In this document: in pieces, positions 9,469-19,759 of the stretch | Numbering within the stretch: position 1 is the stretch's first letter | Layout of the letters: each line of letters begins with the position of its first letter | Origin: Terfezia claveryi | Taxonomy: Eukaryota > Ascomycota > Pezizomycetes > Pezizales > Pezizaceae | Direction: 5' to 3' | Assembly (NCBI GenBank): GCA_015179025.1 | Contig: WHUX01000450.1 | Coordinates: 1 to 25,799, forward strand | Length of the DNA stretch: 25,799 nt | Position numbers and translations under genes: made by a program | The notes under the pieces: model-generated | What the model was told of the DNA's origin: nothing | The model's input: only the letters and a program-made list of their open reading frames with translations | Databases searched by the model: none

Positions 9469-9778
9469 TGTTGATTTTTTGTCGAATGGACCGTGGTGCC
9501 GTAGGTCGTTTGTTGTTGGTGAAGTTGTTGCTACCGTTCAAGATAATTAACACTGATCTTTTGGTGGTGAGCATTACGGTGGGGGTTGTGGTGTGCGGGA
9601 GCGCTAGAACCAGTCATAGGGCAAACCCTTACCTTCGGCGCTACACACAGCCCACACTAACTTATCGTAAACGCAACACCATGTATCATCGAAATTTACA
9701 AGCGACGACGAATTACGATACCAATCAGCACCAGCAACCCCTACGACCACCCCGACGTTAATTTAACCAACATACACA
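9469..9778. promoter_or_regulatory. Shared divergent promoter of RPS9 and RPL21
   Basis: These 310 bp separate the two divergent ribosomal-protein start codons, so they must hold both promoters and both leaders. Both ATGs have A at -3. I see no unambiguous TATA box or named ribosomal-protein promoter motif. AACCCTTA (around 9625) only resembles the AACCCTA telobox. Co-regulation of the pair is inferred from the arrangement. Confidence 0.7.
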
Positions 9779-10441
9779 ATGGGTCACTCCGGTATGGGAA
9801 ATCGAATTGGGAAATGTCGGAGAAAACTGCTAATATGGGTGGTGGAATATAGGTGGTCTCAGAGCAGGAACCAGATATGCCTTCTCCAGGGGCTTCAAGG
9901 GTCAGTAAACCATGGTATCCGCGGTGTGAGACATGTGTTGACGATTCTATAGAGAAGGGTATGATCCACATGTCCACATACCTTACACAATTTCGTGTTG
10001 GGGACATTGTCGACATTAAGGTCAATGGTGCTGTTCAGAAGGGGTTAGTTGATCTTCGGTTCTTCCATATCTGGATGGGCACAACAAGCTGATTGATATT
10101 TTGACAATAGTATGCCCCACAAGGTCTACCACGGTAAGACCGGTATTGTCTACAACGTCACCAAGTCAGCCGTCGGAGTAATCCTCTACAAGCTCGTCGG
10201 CAATCGATACATCGAGAAGCGTGTGAACATCCGCATTGAGCACGTCAAGCACTCCAAGTGCCGAAAGGAGTTCGTCGACCGTGTCAAGTCCAACGCCGAG
10301 AAGAAGAGGGCCGCAAAGGCTGCTGGGAATCATGTGCACTTGAAGAGGCAACCCGTCCAGCCTCGTGAGGCTCGCACCGTCACCGTCAAGGACAATCTTC
10401 CAGAGACAGTCACTCCTATCCCATACGAGACTACCATCTAA
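9779..10441 (+). CDS. RPL21: 60S ribosomal protein L21 (eL21)
   Basis: Four exons: 9779-9791, 9853-9900, 9953-10043 and 10111-10441. The introns are 61, 52 and 67 bp (GTATGG...ATAG, GTCAGT...ATAG, GTTAGT...ATAG). The spliced product is 160 aa, the normal eL21 length. It starts MGHSGGLRAGTRYAFSRGFK and contains FRVGDIVDIKVNGAVQKGMP, HGKTGIVYNVTKSAVGV and VGNRYIEKRVNIRIEHVKHS, all eL21 signatures, and ends with PYETTI. eL21 is a structural protein of the large subunit near the central protuberance. The first exon holds only four codons and one base, so the start is easily missed. The long final exon begins one base before its first in-frame Met, which can be mistaken for a start. No lesion is present. 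Confidence 0.97.
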
Positions 10442-11179
10442 ACCAAAAAAATTCCGATATACACTGTACATATATTTCAATCGAATGTATGGTGCACATC
10501 TCATCATGTTGCTTCATTTGTCTCTTTCTTCTTCTGTCGAAGCGCCCATTGCCTATGCCAGCCATAACTCCCATTCGACTGGACATCGACCAAGTTTGCT
10601 GATGGGCATGGGCTAGTTAGGAATCGAAAAAATACACGATCCCTAACGGGGCAGGAAGTGGGTTGGTGTGGGGTTTCTAGGATTTACTGAATGGATGGTT
10701 CGCAACGGTGGTTAAAATGGGTGACTTTTTTGGCGCGCTTTTCCTTTTTATTACCGTCATCGTCTGGATTTCTTTTTTTTATTTTCGATTACTCGGTGCC
10801 ATGTATACTGGAGAAATCTAATATCCACGAAGATGGCCTTCAGAGTCCTAGGGTTTCCGTCATATTCCACCTGGATGCATTGTGATTTCCTCAAATGTCC
10901 ATTATATCTGCTGCATAAGCACCCAAACAATATGAAGAAAGCGCTTCCAAGCCGCCCAACGGGCGTGAACAAGCCTGTTTTGTCGAGATGTGCCAAGACT
11001 TCCATTTTGAGCCGCAACCGTTTACATTTTTTTTTTTCACAATTCAACCCCACACAAACCCTACCAAATAGCCCAATCGCAACATACTAAGTATCTCTCA
11101 AGTATATCAAACTCACATCAATCCAGCCTAAGACTCTTTCAACCCAACTTCCCCCTCTAATCACATATCTGCCGAAGCA
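10442..11179. promoter_or_regulatory. Intergenic region: RPL21 3' flank and RIM2 promoter
   Basis: No gene is supported in these 738 bp. The part next to RIM2 contains an A/C-rich leader and the sequence AAACCCTACC around 11055, which includes an AACCCTA telobox-like motif. Whether that motif works here is unknown. T-runs lie at about 10772-10780 and 11028-11037. Confidence 0.5.
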
Positions 11180-12596
11180 ATGGTAATTGCGACGAGCGAG
11201 GCTGCTCGCTCAAATCCGCTCCCCTCTGCTGCTCACCAACTTCATCATGCCCATGCTCCAGAGTCGAATTTGCTCCCAACATCCAGGGAAGTTGGAGTTG
11301 CGGTCCCAGACAAGACTACTGAGCCGATAAAGATAAAAGGGAATCCAGTTGCAAAATCATGGGCGCATTTTGTTGCTGGGGGGTTAGTAACATAAGATTC
11401 AATGATTTCATGGAACTTTAGAGCTAGGGTAGCTAATTTCGAATGTGACTTTTGCAGAGCCGGAGGAATGACAGCAGCCTTGTTCACAGCTCCGCTAGAT
11501 GTGGTAAAGACGAGGTTGCAGAGTGATTTCTACCGAAGCCAGATTCAGGCGAGGAGAGAAGCCTCAGGGTTGAATATCCATTCACATGGCATAGTAAGGC
11601 AGGGCTTGAGGCATTTTACTGAGACATTCCAGATATTAGGGTATAAAATCCTACAGTTATTATTTGGTGAGATGGATAGAAAGCTAATTGGTAGTGCAAT
11701 AGTGATGTCTATAAGATTGAAGGGTGGCGGGCCTTGTTCAAGGGTTTAGGTCCGAATCTTAGTGGTGTTGTGCCCGCACGGTATGTTCACTGTATTCATG
11801 CCCGCCAAAGCCTAGTCTGATCATTGCCCAACTCAGATCCATCAACTTCTATACCTATGGTAACGGCAAACGTCTGATTGCTGAATACTTCAACCATGGC
11901 AAGCAAGACACCACCTGGGTACACCTCTCCGCAGCTATTACCGCAGGTGTTGTAACATCTACTGCTACCAACCCCATCTGGCTCGTCAAACCCGTCTCCA
12001 ACTTGACAAACAAGAGTCTGGCGCCGCTGGTAAAACGCGGCAGTATAAGAACTCCTTGATTGCGCCATGAAAGTCATCCGAGAGGAAGGAGTCAGGGGCC
12101 TTTACCGGGGCCTGACTGCTTCATATCTCGGTGTATCAGAGTCCACTCTGCAGTGGGTTCTGTACGAGAAGATGAAGAGCCACCTTGCAAGGAGGGAGGA
12201 GCGAAGAATTGCTAGTGGTATGGAGGCGACAAGCTGGGATAGCGTTGTGCATTGGGGTGGAAGGTTGGGAGCGGCTGGAAGTGCGAAGTTGTTTGCAGCG
12301 ATGTTGACATATCCACATGAGGTCGTCAGGACGAGGTTGAGGCAGAGGCCGATGGGGGGAGGGAAGCTGAAGTACACCGGGTTGGTGCAATGTTTTAGGA
12401 CGATCTGGAAGGAGGAAGGCTTAGTTAGCATGTATGGGGGTTGAGTCCACATCTGGTGAGTAGTACTCTTCCACTTTTAACCGAACCTGGTAGGGAGCTG
12501 AAGCTAATGGTCACGGTGTAGCTCCGAGTTGTACCGTCAGCAGCGATCATGTTCGGCATGTATGAGGTTGTTCTCCGAACCTTTGGCGCAGAATAA
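11180..12596 (+). CDS. RIM2: Mitochondrial pyrimidine-nucleotide carrier Rim2 (SLC25A33/A36 type), frame broken by three 1-base losses
   Basis: Five exons: 11180-11382, 11458-11640, 11703-11780, 11837-12455 and 12522-12596, with introns of 75, 62, 56 and 66 bp. Three carrier repeats are visible by their signatures: PLDVVKTRLQ, then NPIWLVK, then YPHEVVRTRLRQ. The PIW form in repeat 2 and PHEVVR in repeat 3 are typical of Rim2, which exchanges pyrimidine (deoxy)nucleotides across the inner mitochondrial membrane for mitochondrial DNA and RNA synthesis. An N-terminal extension of about 60 residues precedes the first helix. Exons sum to 1,158 bases. Exon 4 has three frame breaks, at AAA 11988-11990 (inside the PIWLVK-TR signature), G 12058 and G-run 12436-12440; one extra base at each gives 387 codons. 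The flanking protein is conserved in all three frames, so I read these as sequencing errors. Confidence 0.9.
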
Positions 12597-13413
12597 TAAA
12601 GAGCTAGCTATCACAGGGGGCATGCGGAGTTAAAGGATCACGTTTTCAACAGATTTATCAACCATCCTCTCGATTTTTTTTTTTTTGGCGGGATTGTACA
12701 ATATATTCCTTCTTCCGTTTTGTTTATGTTTGAGGGTTATTTTCACCCCCAAAGGCTCATTCGAAAAAAAAAAAATACTCCCTGCTCAATGTTAATTTTC
12801 CTTGCCTTATAAAATTACTTTGGTTTGATTGCTCTGGTAAATGTTCGGGTACGGTTACGGGATTGCGGATATACTCGGGTATCCCTTCTAGATCGATATC
12901 TTGTTATAGATTTATTAGTGATGAAGATGGCTAGGGTGAGGTAATAATTTAGTTACTGTAAATAGATGGAATCTAAAAGGGTGCAGTTGCAGTTACCCTG
13001 AATATATGGTGTGAGGTTCTCTAGTACAAACCTTCTCGCAAATGTTCTACTATCAAAACTTGCGAAACATCAGAGGTACATGGTGATACTTGCCATAGCA
13101 GATATTCAAAGAAGCTCATGCAAGTTCTATCTATACCCAGTTGCTCTAATTTTGTTTAAAAAAGCCCCAAACCCAGATGAAAGTATTACTAAGCAAGAAG
13201 AATGCATCATATGTATTTATGTAAAACACCCTGATACACCTCTAAACGCCCCCCCCCCCGCCCCCCCCCCAAAACAACAAAACAACCCCCCAAAAAGCAA
13301 GCTAACGAAAGCAATAGCAGCTCGTAATCGCACTCTCTACCAATTCTCCATGCATGCAGGGTACAACAACAATAGCCTCTGTCCGCCCTCCATATTGTGA
13401 TAGTGATCCCAAA
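12597..13413. other. Convergent intergenic region between RIM2 and POP7
   Basis: There is no gene in these 817 bp, where both neighbours end. It holds T- and A-runs (about 12676-12686 and 12764-12774) and a very C-rich patch (13249-13270 and 13286-13291). Both transcription units probably terminate here, but I see no clear terminator. Confidence 0.5.
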
Positions 13414-14563
13414 TCACGGCCTCACGAGAGTGATTTTTATCTCAATCATGCTGAGTTTTCGGATCCGCATATAGTCCTCATCGTCACCGTCATCATCGTC
13501 ATCATCCTCACTCTCATCTTCGTCATCCTCGCCGTCGCCTTCACCTTGGGGGTCACGTGTATCAACCATGGGTACATCCGACGATGAAGGTAATGGTAGG
13601 TTAGGTGGTATTGTAGGTGGGTTTGAATCTGAGAATCCTTCTTCTATGAAGGGTAGTACGGTAGGTGTGTGTTCCTCGGTTCTGGCCTTCTTCCCGCCTT
13701 GGTTTCGTGTTCGCTAGTCTCCTCTGCTTCCAATTCGGCGGACTTCGCTTTTTGGTGTTAGTGGTGGGGCGTGGGTTGGGGAGGGGGAGGTCGAGTGATG
13801 GTGATGTTTCTGTTGTAGGGTTTTCTGGTTGGGTTGTAATTTCCTCCTGCGTCGTCGTAGTGGTGGTGGTGGCTTTCTTTGACTGCGGTTGTTTGGCGGT
13901 GGCACCGGGTTTCCGAACAACGTCGTCTACGGCATCAACGCTCCCTCCTGTCCCAACCCTCACAGAAACTCTATCATCTTTCATAAAATACACCCCAAGA
14001 CTCAAACATTTATTGATCGCTTTTCCCGTTGCCTTGAGTACCACCCCTTCACCGACTAGTTCCCCCCGCTCTATTGGCTGGGATGGCGCGACATTTCGAA
14101 AATCACCACGTTGTCCTCCTCCTCCTCGCCGTCGCTGATTATTTCGATAGTTCCGCTGGCGCCTGTGTTGTTCGTTCGAGGCGTCATCGAGGTGGATGTA
14201 GTGGACCAGAGGGATGCTTCTTGCACAGAGAGGATCTTGCGCACGCGCGCTTGACGGCAGAAATGAACGGGGTGCGGGCGGAGATATAGACTGTTTGTGG
14301 GGCTCGCTTGGAGTGCACGGGGGGATTGGGGGATGGAGGAGGGGGCGTTTTTTGGAGCGTGTGAGCTGAGGGTTAGTGAAGGTTATTAATTAGCTATGAG
14401 GGTAGAACAATCGAGGGGCATAGGAAGAGAGAGAGCAGAGGAGGGGAAAGATTGTGTGTTTGAAGAAGCAGTCGCACTTACTAGGTGGTAGCGGCGGTAG
14501 TTTTGGTGGAGGGGCAGAGGAGAATGTAGGTACTTCTACTGCTGAACCAGCCTCGGCGGACAT
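13414..14563 (-). CDS. POP7: RNase P/MRP subunit Pop7 (Rpp20, Alba-like), frame broken by four 1-base losses
   Basis: Two reverse-strand exons, 14482-14563 and 13414-14365, flank a 116-bp intron (GTAAGT...CTCAG, with TCACTAAC before the acceptor). The N-terminus ends in PPPKLPPLPP. It is followed by VYISARTPFISAVKR and, later, VVLKATGKAINKCLSLGVYF, the two conserved Alba-fold segments of Pop7. The protein ends in an acidic stretch and RIRKLSMIEIKITLVRP, matching the Pop7 C-terminal strand. With Pop6, Pop7 binds the P3 domain of RNase P and MRP RNAs for tRNA and rRNA processing. Frame changes occur at 14244-14250 (GC-repeat), C-run 14080-14082, T-run 13749-13753 and C-run 13693-13695 (forward-strand coordinates, G/C complement as coded). 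One added base at each gives exactly 346 codons. The product would be far longer than yeast Pop7 (140 aa), mainly from a Thr/Pro-rich linker and an Asp/Glu-rich tail. Confidence 0.85.
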
Positions 14564-15796
14564 GCTTGGAGGGGTGAACTGTAGCAAATTGGAGCTTTGA
14601 GCTTTAGGAGCGATAGGTGGTTGGTATCGGTAAGCGTGTCACACGGGTATGATTTGACGGATTCTGCGGGATTGGAATCCGGATTGCGGGTGACCGTTTG
14701 GAAGCTTGCGATCCGTGGTGTTTATTTAGACTATTCGTATTTGTTACATATGGAGATCAACAGCCGTGGTCTTGGCGGTTACGGAGATGGCATCAGAAAC
14801 TGTAACCATGGAATGTAGCCGCTCTCGCGGTAAAATGCGAGAATCCTTTCTGCCATTGACATCTTTTGCAAGTTCAGGAATAGTACAGATTCCATTGGGT
14901 AACTTCGCAATATTGTTTCTGAATCTACCAATGTCTCGACCCAAACGAGACACCCCCCCAAATCCCCCCAGGGTACCCCAATAACACTTCCAATTACTCT
15001 GCCATTCGCATTTGGGTGGCAGACAGTCGCTTCAGCTATAGAGATCTTGTTTTGAACCCCAACTCGTGTAGGCTTTGATACCTGAAGTTCATGGTGTTGA
15101 ACCAGGCATCGTGGTATCTAGGTGGTATCTCCCGTATAGTCCGACAATTTCAAGTCAAATTAGGAAGTAGCGTTTGCCAAGTCTGGGACTCATTCAATTC
15201 ATTCAGTGGCCCTATATATCCTTCTCCCAACCCCCAACCAGACCACTAAGGTACCCAAGTACTCTCCCACAAAAGATCATGCGCTTCCTCCCCAGACCTT
15301 CTCCGCTGGAGCCTTGAATCATAGCATTAACGCTGATTCGTTTCCCCACCGCTTGTTTGCACAGGGATATGCTAGTGCATGATTCCTAAGAAACTACAAT
15401 TATGGATTATAGCTGCTAACCATTTATACCCCCCTAATATGTACCTGGTGTTAATCCTCCTACGAAGCTCCCTTTGGTGCTCCAGCGTTTGGGCCTTGCT
15501 GTCGGAGCAGGAAATCAAGTCTATTTCTTGTGGTGTTGTTTGGATGGTGGGTCTGGCCCATCTTGGGCCCAGCGAATCTTTGACAGGCGGGTTCTGTCAA
15601 GCCGACCGGATGATGGATAGGAGTTTGTGGGGATGCCCATCTCAGTTTTTTCCAACTGAAGCAAAGGGCATTCCCTTTCTCCAATATATCTCTGCTAAGC
15701 TCTGGAACATGAATCGAGCGCCAGGTACGATTCATGCTTGGGCGGAGGTGTTCTATTGGGATTGTAATGAGACTTCTGAATATGTGGGCACTGCTT
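14564..15796. other. Gene-free stretch between POP7 and the unknown gene
   Basis: These 1.2 kb contain the POP7 promoter (right of 14563) and the 3' flank of the unknown reverse-strand gene. The open frames here, including one overlapping 15460-15796, show no motif and partly mirror the neighbouring gene. I see nothing further. Confidence 0.45.
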
Positions 15797-16976
15797 TTAC
15801 ACAGCCTGAAGCACACCATGGAGCTGCCGCCGGTGATAGCTAGCCATTGTCCTTTTGACAGTTCTTCTGCAAACATCCTCCGCATCATCTTCACTTTCGG
15901 CACTATAATTGCGCTTTCTCTTGCTAGTGAAGCTGACTGGAGATTGCAAGGTAAAAAGTTCTGTGGCTGGCTGTACTGTTGCTGTTTGATGCTCAAAGCT
16001 TCCCCAGGCAAGCATTTCGTGACTTGGCTGGCGTTCATATGTTCTCTCCTCGATGGCATCCTCCGCCCCACTCATGTCAATATCCATGGTACCATCCATA
16101 CTTTGTTGAGAATCCCCCGCTTGAACGGTGACATCCTCCGCAGATACCCAAGATGGTTCACTCCAGCGGCGGGATAATGTTGGCTGGACTGGTCGGTTCG
16201 AGAAATAATCCCCCCCACCCTTCTCCGGTCCTCGTAATTTGGCTCTATTGAAGAGTAGTTTCCACGGTTGAGGAGAAGGCAAAGGTGTCACGGACCGTGG
16301 AAACATATGCTGATCTTCATCCACGACCTGGTTTGAGTGCTCACTGATTGAGGGGAGGTTATGAATACGGATGTTGCCTGGTCGATTTGTTGTGAAACGC
16401 CTGGAAGAGGGGTACCGCTCGAGGCTTACAGATTTGTGTGGTGAGCTCATTGCGAACGGGGAAATTTGGATCTCTTCTGCGCGACTAAGTGGTGTGTCTC
16501 TACTAGGGGTTTGAGGAATACTATCTTGAAGGCAATCAGTCCGGAAGGCGCTATAATATAAGAAGGACAACTGAGACATACCCAAACAAGCTGGCTCACT
16601 CCACCGCCTATCAGTCACAGTTGGGATGAATTCAATCACGGCAACCATGCCCGCATGAACCACATCTTCCCAGGCACCCAGTGGGATTTCCACACCGTTC
16701 TCATGAAAGATCTTTATCCTCGTATTATTGAACCCAGTGGACGAGCTAGTGTAGCACCAACCAGGACTGACAGTTGAATACAACTGCTCGGTTGTTTTTA
16801 TTAGGCTCTATATTGAAATGACTCTCAAGTCAGCTTATGACCAGAAGCGAAACCCATGGACCTTTTACATGACGTACAGTGGAGAGCATGACCCCACTCA
16901 ATGGTACCTCGATACAGCGCATCTCCGGGGCTATTTTCAGCATGACTTGATCTTGACTCATCGAAACGTTGCGCAT
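15797..16976 (-). CDS. Protein of unknown function, possible N-terminal ubiquitin-like fold
   Basis: I do not recognise this gene. The likely structure is two exons, 16878-16976 and 15797-16807, with a 70-bp intron (GTACGT...ATATAG, containing GCTGAC), phase 0, giving 369 aa. The intron choice removes a TAG that would otherwise block the frame and adds a good ATG start. Residues about 1-95 look folded; TRIKIFHENGVEIPLGAWED followed by VVHAGMVAVIEF resembles the end of the ubiquitin-like domains common in filamentous-fungal proteins, which is a tentative resemblance only. The remainder is Ser/Pro-rich and probably disordered. It has two copies of RRWSEP (residues about 100-105 and 246-251), a basic SKRKRN stretch that could be a nuclear localisation signal, and an acidic patch close to the end. 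Given the base losses in neighbouring genes, the true C-terminus is uncertain. Confidence 0.5.
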
Positions 16977-19759
16977 GGTGCTTCTAAATGATAATCAATC
17001 CACCACGTGACGGGGCTGCCTTCCAGGTCGTGATCACCGGCCTCGTTTGGCGGTGAGGATTCGGTCTATATTGTTCGAATGGAGAGATTTTGGCTCAATG
17101 TGAACAGAAGGGTGGGCATATCCCCAGGTTTAAGTAGGACATTAGCCTCGTGCGACCCAGGAAGGGTAGGTGAAGAGTGAGTGGGTTGCTTAACTTGGGA
17201 GGGGACTCTAGAAAGCCGGAAGAAATGCCCCCACACCCCAGCCCTCGGTCGGATCAGGATTCTCATCCCGGTTCGGTCGACCGCGACAGATCACAAAAGC
17301 AACGGTGAGATAATTGGACGGTATAATGGCTTAATTCCTCTACTTGACTGCAGGTCGTACAGTAGTTACATGCCTGAGGCCAGCAAAAGGCAGGTATCTG
17401 ACGCTGTATACTTCTTATAGCAGTAAACCAGCTTGAGGGACAATCAACTTTATTCGAGAATAAGAACATGTGCGCCGCATTGTGGTTTTGATCCTTATTA
17501 CCAGGGTTCTCCGCTTCGACCATCCTTGCCTCGTTCCCATCTCGCTAAGGGGAAATTGGGTTAGATGATTGACTTAGCTTGACACGCAGCGCAGGACCAC
17601 GACACACACAAGACACTGCAGACAAATAAGGTGGTGCGGCGTCCTTCAGGAGGGATGAGCGGGGGACCTAAAAAGGGAATCTGCTGGAGGCGAAACAGCA
17701 GGGTGCTAAATTCATTTTCGACAGGATGGGATATGTAATTAAACACTGCAAAAAATAAACAATTGGGCTGGGGCTGGGGCTGTGGACATGGGAATGGTCG
17801 GGCTTTATCCCAACCTCTGAGGATGTGATGATTGACATGACATGCATCACCTAGGCTTTACGCTCTTTATCGACCTCTGGGCGTAAGAGCAGCATTGCCG
17901 TCAGGGTTCAGCAAAGCCATTCCGCAACGGAACCCGACAGACGGATATCAAGGGCCACTGTAGAGTACATGCGAAGCGCATGCGACGCCTGGTCCGCAGA
18001 GGAGCGAGTCTTCACTACGCTATGCACACCCGGATATGTGCCGGCTGGAGCAGGTAAAATAGAAAGCCCGGAGGCGGCTCTAAATACGTGTTCCCGTACA
18101 AGAGCTTGTTCGGTGAGGCTACCCTGGTGATGTTGAGCTAGAGATGGAATGGGGATCCTTTAGAAGCTGTGGATGAGCTGTAGGCCTAGGTCCGCTCCGT
18201 ATTGAGGCTCCAGGTATATGTTCGACGCATTGAAATGTTGGTTGGTGGCATTCTGGGAACGGAGAGTACATGATGTGTCCGGTGTGGCGGGGGGGGGGGG
18301 ACAACGTGGGAGGTGGGAGTGGGACAGTGAGATACTTACCTACATATGCCCGTAAGTATATTTCACACATTACTCTGCTTCATGTACGATCTATGCAGGC
18401 TGAACTTTTGTTAGATTTGATCGTGATGTTAGAGAAAATTCACGCTAGAACCGGACCTCACCGTAAAAGGAAAATGAAATAGAAAGAATGGAAAGAAAAT
18501 AAGATAATGCAAAACTAAAAAAAAACTAACAGAAGAACTATTTTCAATTTTTTTTTTTTTTTTTTCAGATAAAAGATAGAATTTCAGAAGTAGAAATAAA
18601 TAATGTACTGGTTATATTTCTTTATTTATATTAAATTATTTATATTATCAAAAACTAATAAAAGATTTAAAGAAAACAAAAAAAAAAATAGAACTTAAAA
18701 TAGTAGTAAATATAAAAAAGATAGTATAAAAGTAAAATAGAGGTTTTTTAGAGAAAATTTTTATATTAATTAAAATTAAGTTATAACTTATAATTAAAAT
18801 TATTTTATTTTTATTTATTAATAAATATATAATGCTAAAGTAAAAAAAAAAAAAAAAAAAGCTTAAATTAATTAATTTTTTCTTTATATAATTATTTTAA
18901 ATATAAATTTCTTATATTTCAAACTAATTTATTTAAAGTATATATTTAAAGTAATAAAAATTATAATAACTTTTAATTTATTACTACTATAGCTAATAAA
19001 ATATAGAAAAAAGAACTCTTCACTTCTACTTATAAGGTACTATAGTACTAATGTGTATGCACATGCATGCATATGCAACAGAAAAGACAACAAATGGGGG
19101 CTTTTGGTATTACTGTATTATATTAGTTTCATATATTTTTTACTTTTATGGGTGAATACCTGGTCGGAGGCACGCCACGCCACATTGGTTTCCATGATCT
19201 CGTCACAAATAAGCTTCCATGTGCATCCAATTCCCCCGCCAAACATATGGAATCGCTTCCAAACTGTGCTGGACCCGACTCCCGGACTACCCCACCGCAT
19301 AGTTCTAATGCATAGTTCTATGCGGACGAGACTGTTTCCTGAGGACCGATAGTTGCAACCTCTCCTGTTCCTATGCCTTTTTCTTTCTAGAGTGGCATGA
19401 GGAGGTGCCAGTGGTGGTAATTACTGTAGTGGTGATGTGTACCGGAGGGAGTTGCTCACGCATAACCGTCTAGCATCCCTCAGTATATCCATACTTTTCA
19501 TTCTTCTGGGGCACAATCATGCACGATGATATATATCTACTACAGAAAATTTAAACAGACCAAAAGACAAATGTTTACGACCCCTTAGGTAAGTAATCCC
19601 CGCCCACGGTAGTACGTCTATGATTCGCAGCCATCCTGTAAACCACAAAAGAAAAAGAAAAGCACCAGAATGTCTACTTGCAACCTCCATGAGAGTCATT
19701 TCCCATCTCTTTCGTTAAGAATTCCATCACCTCCACCCCTTCCACCCTACTCCAATTTA
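16977..19759. other. Gene-free stretch with an AT-rich core
   Basis: No supported gene in 2.8 kb. The left part (16977-18470) has ordinary composition with short motif-free frames and a G-run at about 18290-18300. The centre (18471-19162) is AT-rich and annotated separately. The right part (19163-19759) includes the 3' flank of SSZ1. Confidence 0.5.
18471..19162. other. AT-rich, CpG-free block
   Basis: I find no CG dinucleotide between 18471 and 19162, while the flanks contain many. The section 18481-19020 is almost entirely A and T, with runs such as T18 (18548-18565) and A19 (18842-18860), and no open frame of any length. This fits an old repeat degraded by C-to-T mutation (repeat-induced point mutation or methylated-cytosine loss). 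It is too degraded to identify. Confidence 0.7.

Noticed and set aside
11988..12440. Programmed ribosomal frameshifting in RIM2
   Set aside because: Three independent shifts in one carrier gene, none with a slippery heptamer, and the same kind of base loss in three other genes, make sequence error much more likely.
13665..14138. Forward frame of 157 codons
   Set aside because: It is antisense to POP7 exon 2; it has no motif, while the reverse strand encodes conserved Pop7 segments.
15460..16071. Reverse frame of 203 codons overlapping the end of the unknown gene
   Set aside because: It overlaps the unknown gene in another frame and has no motif. It could be a continuation after a missing base, but I could not find a junction with support.
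16540..16600. Extra intron in the unknown gene (GTATGT...TATAG, 46 bp)
   Set aside because: The signals look good, but removal shifts the frame and runs into a stop about 60 bases further on, while the unspliced frame stays open for over 250 codons. RNA data could overturn this.
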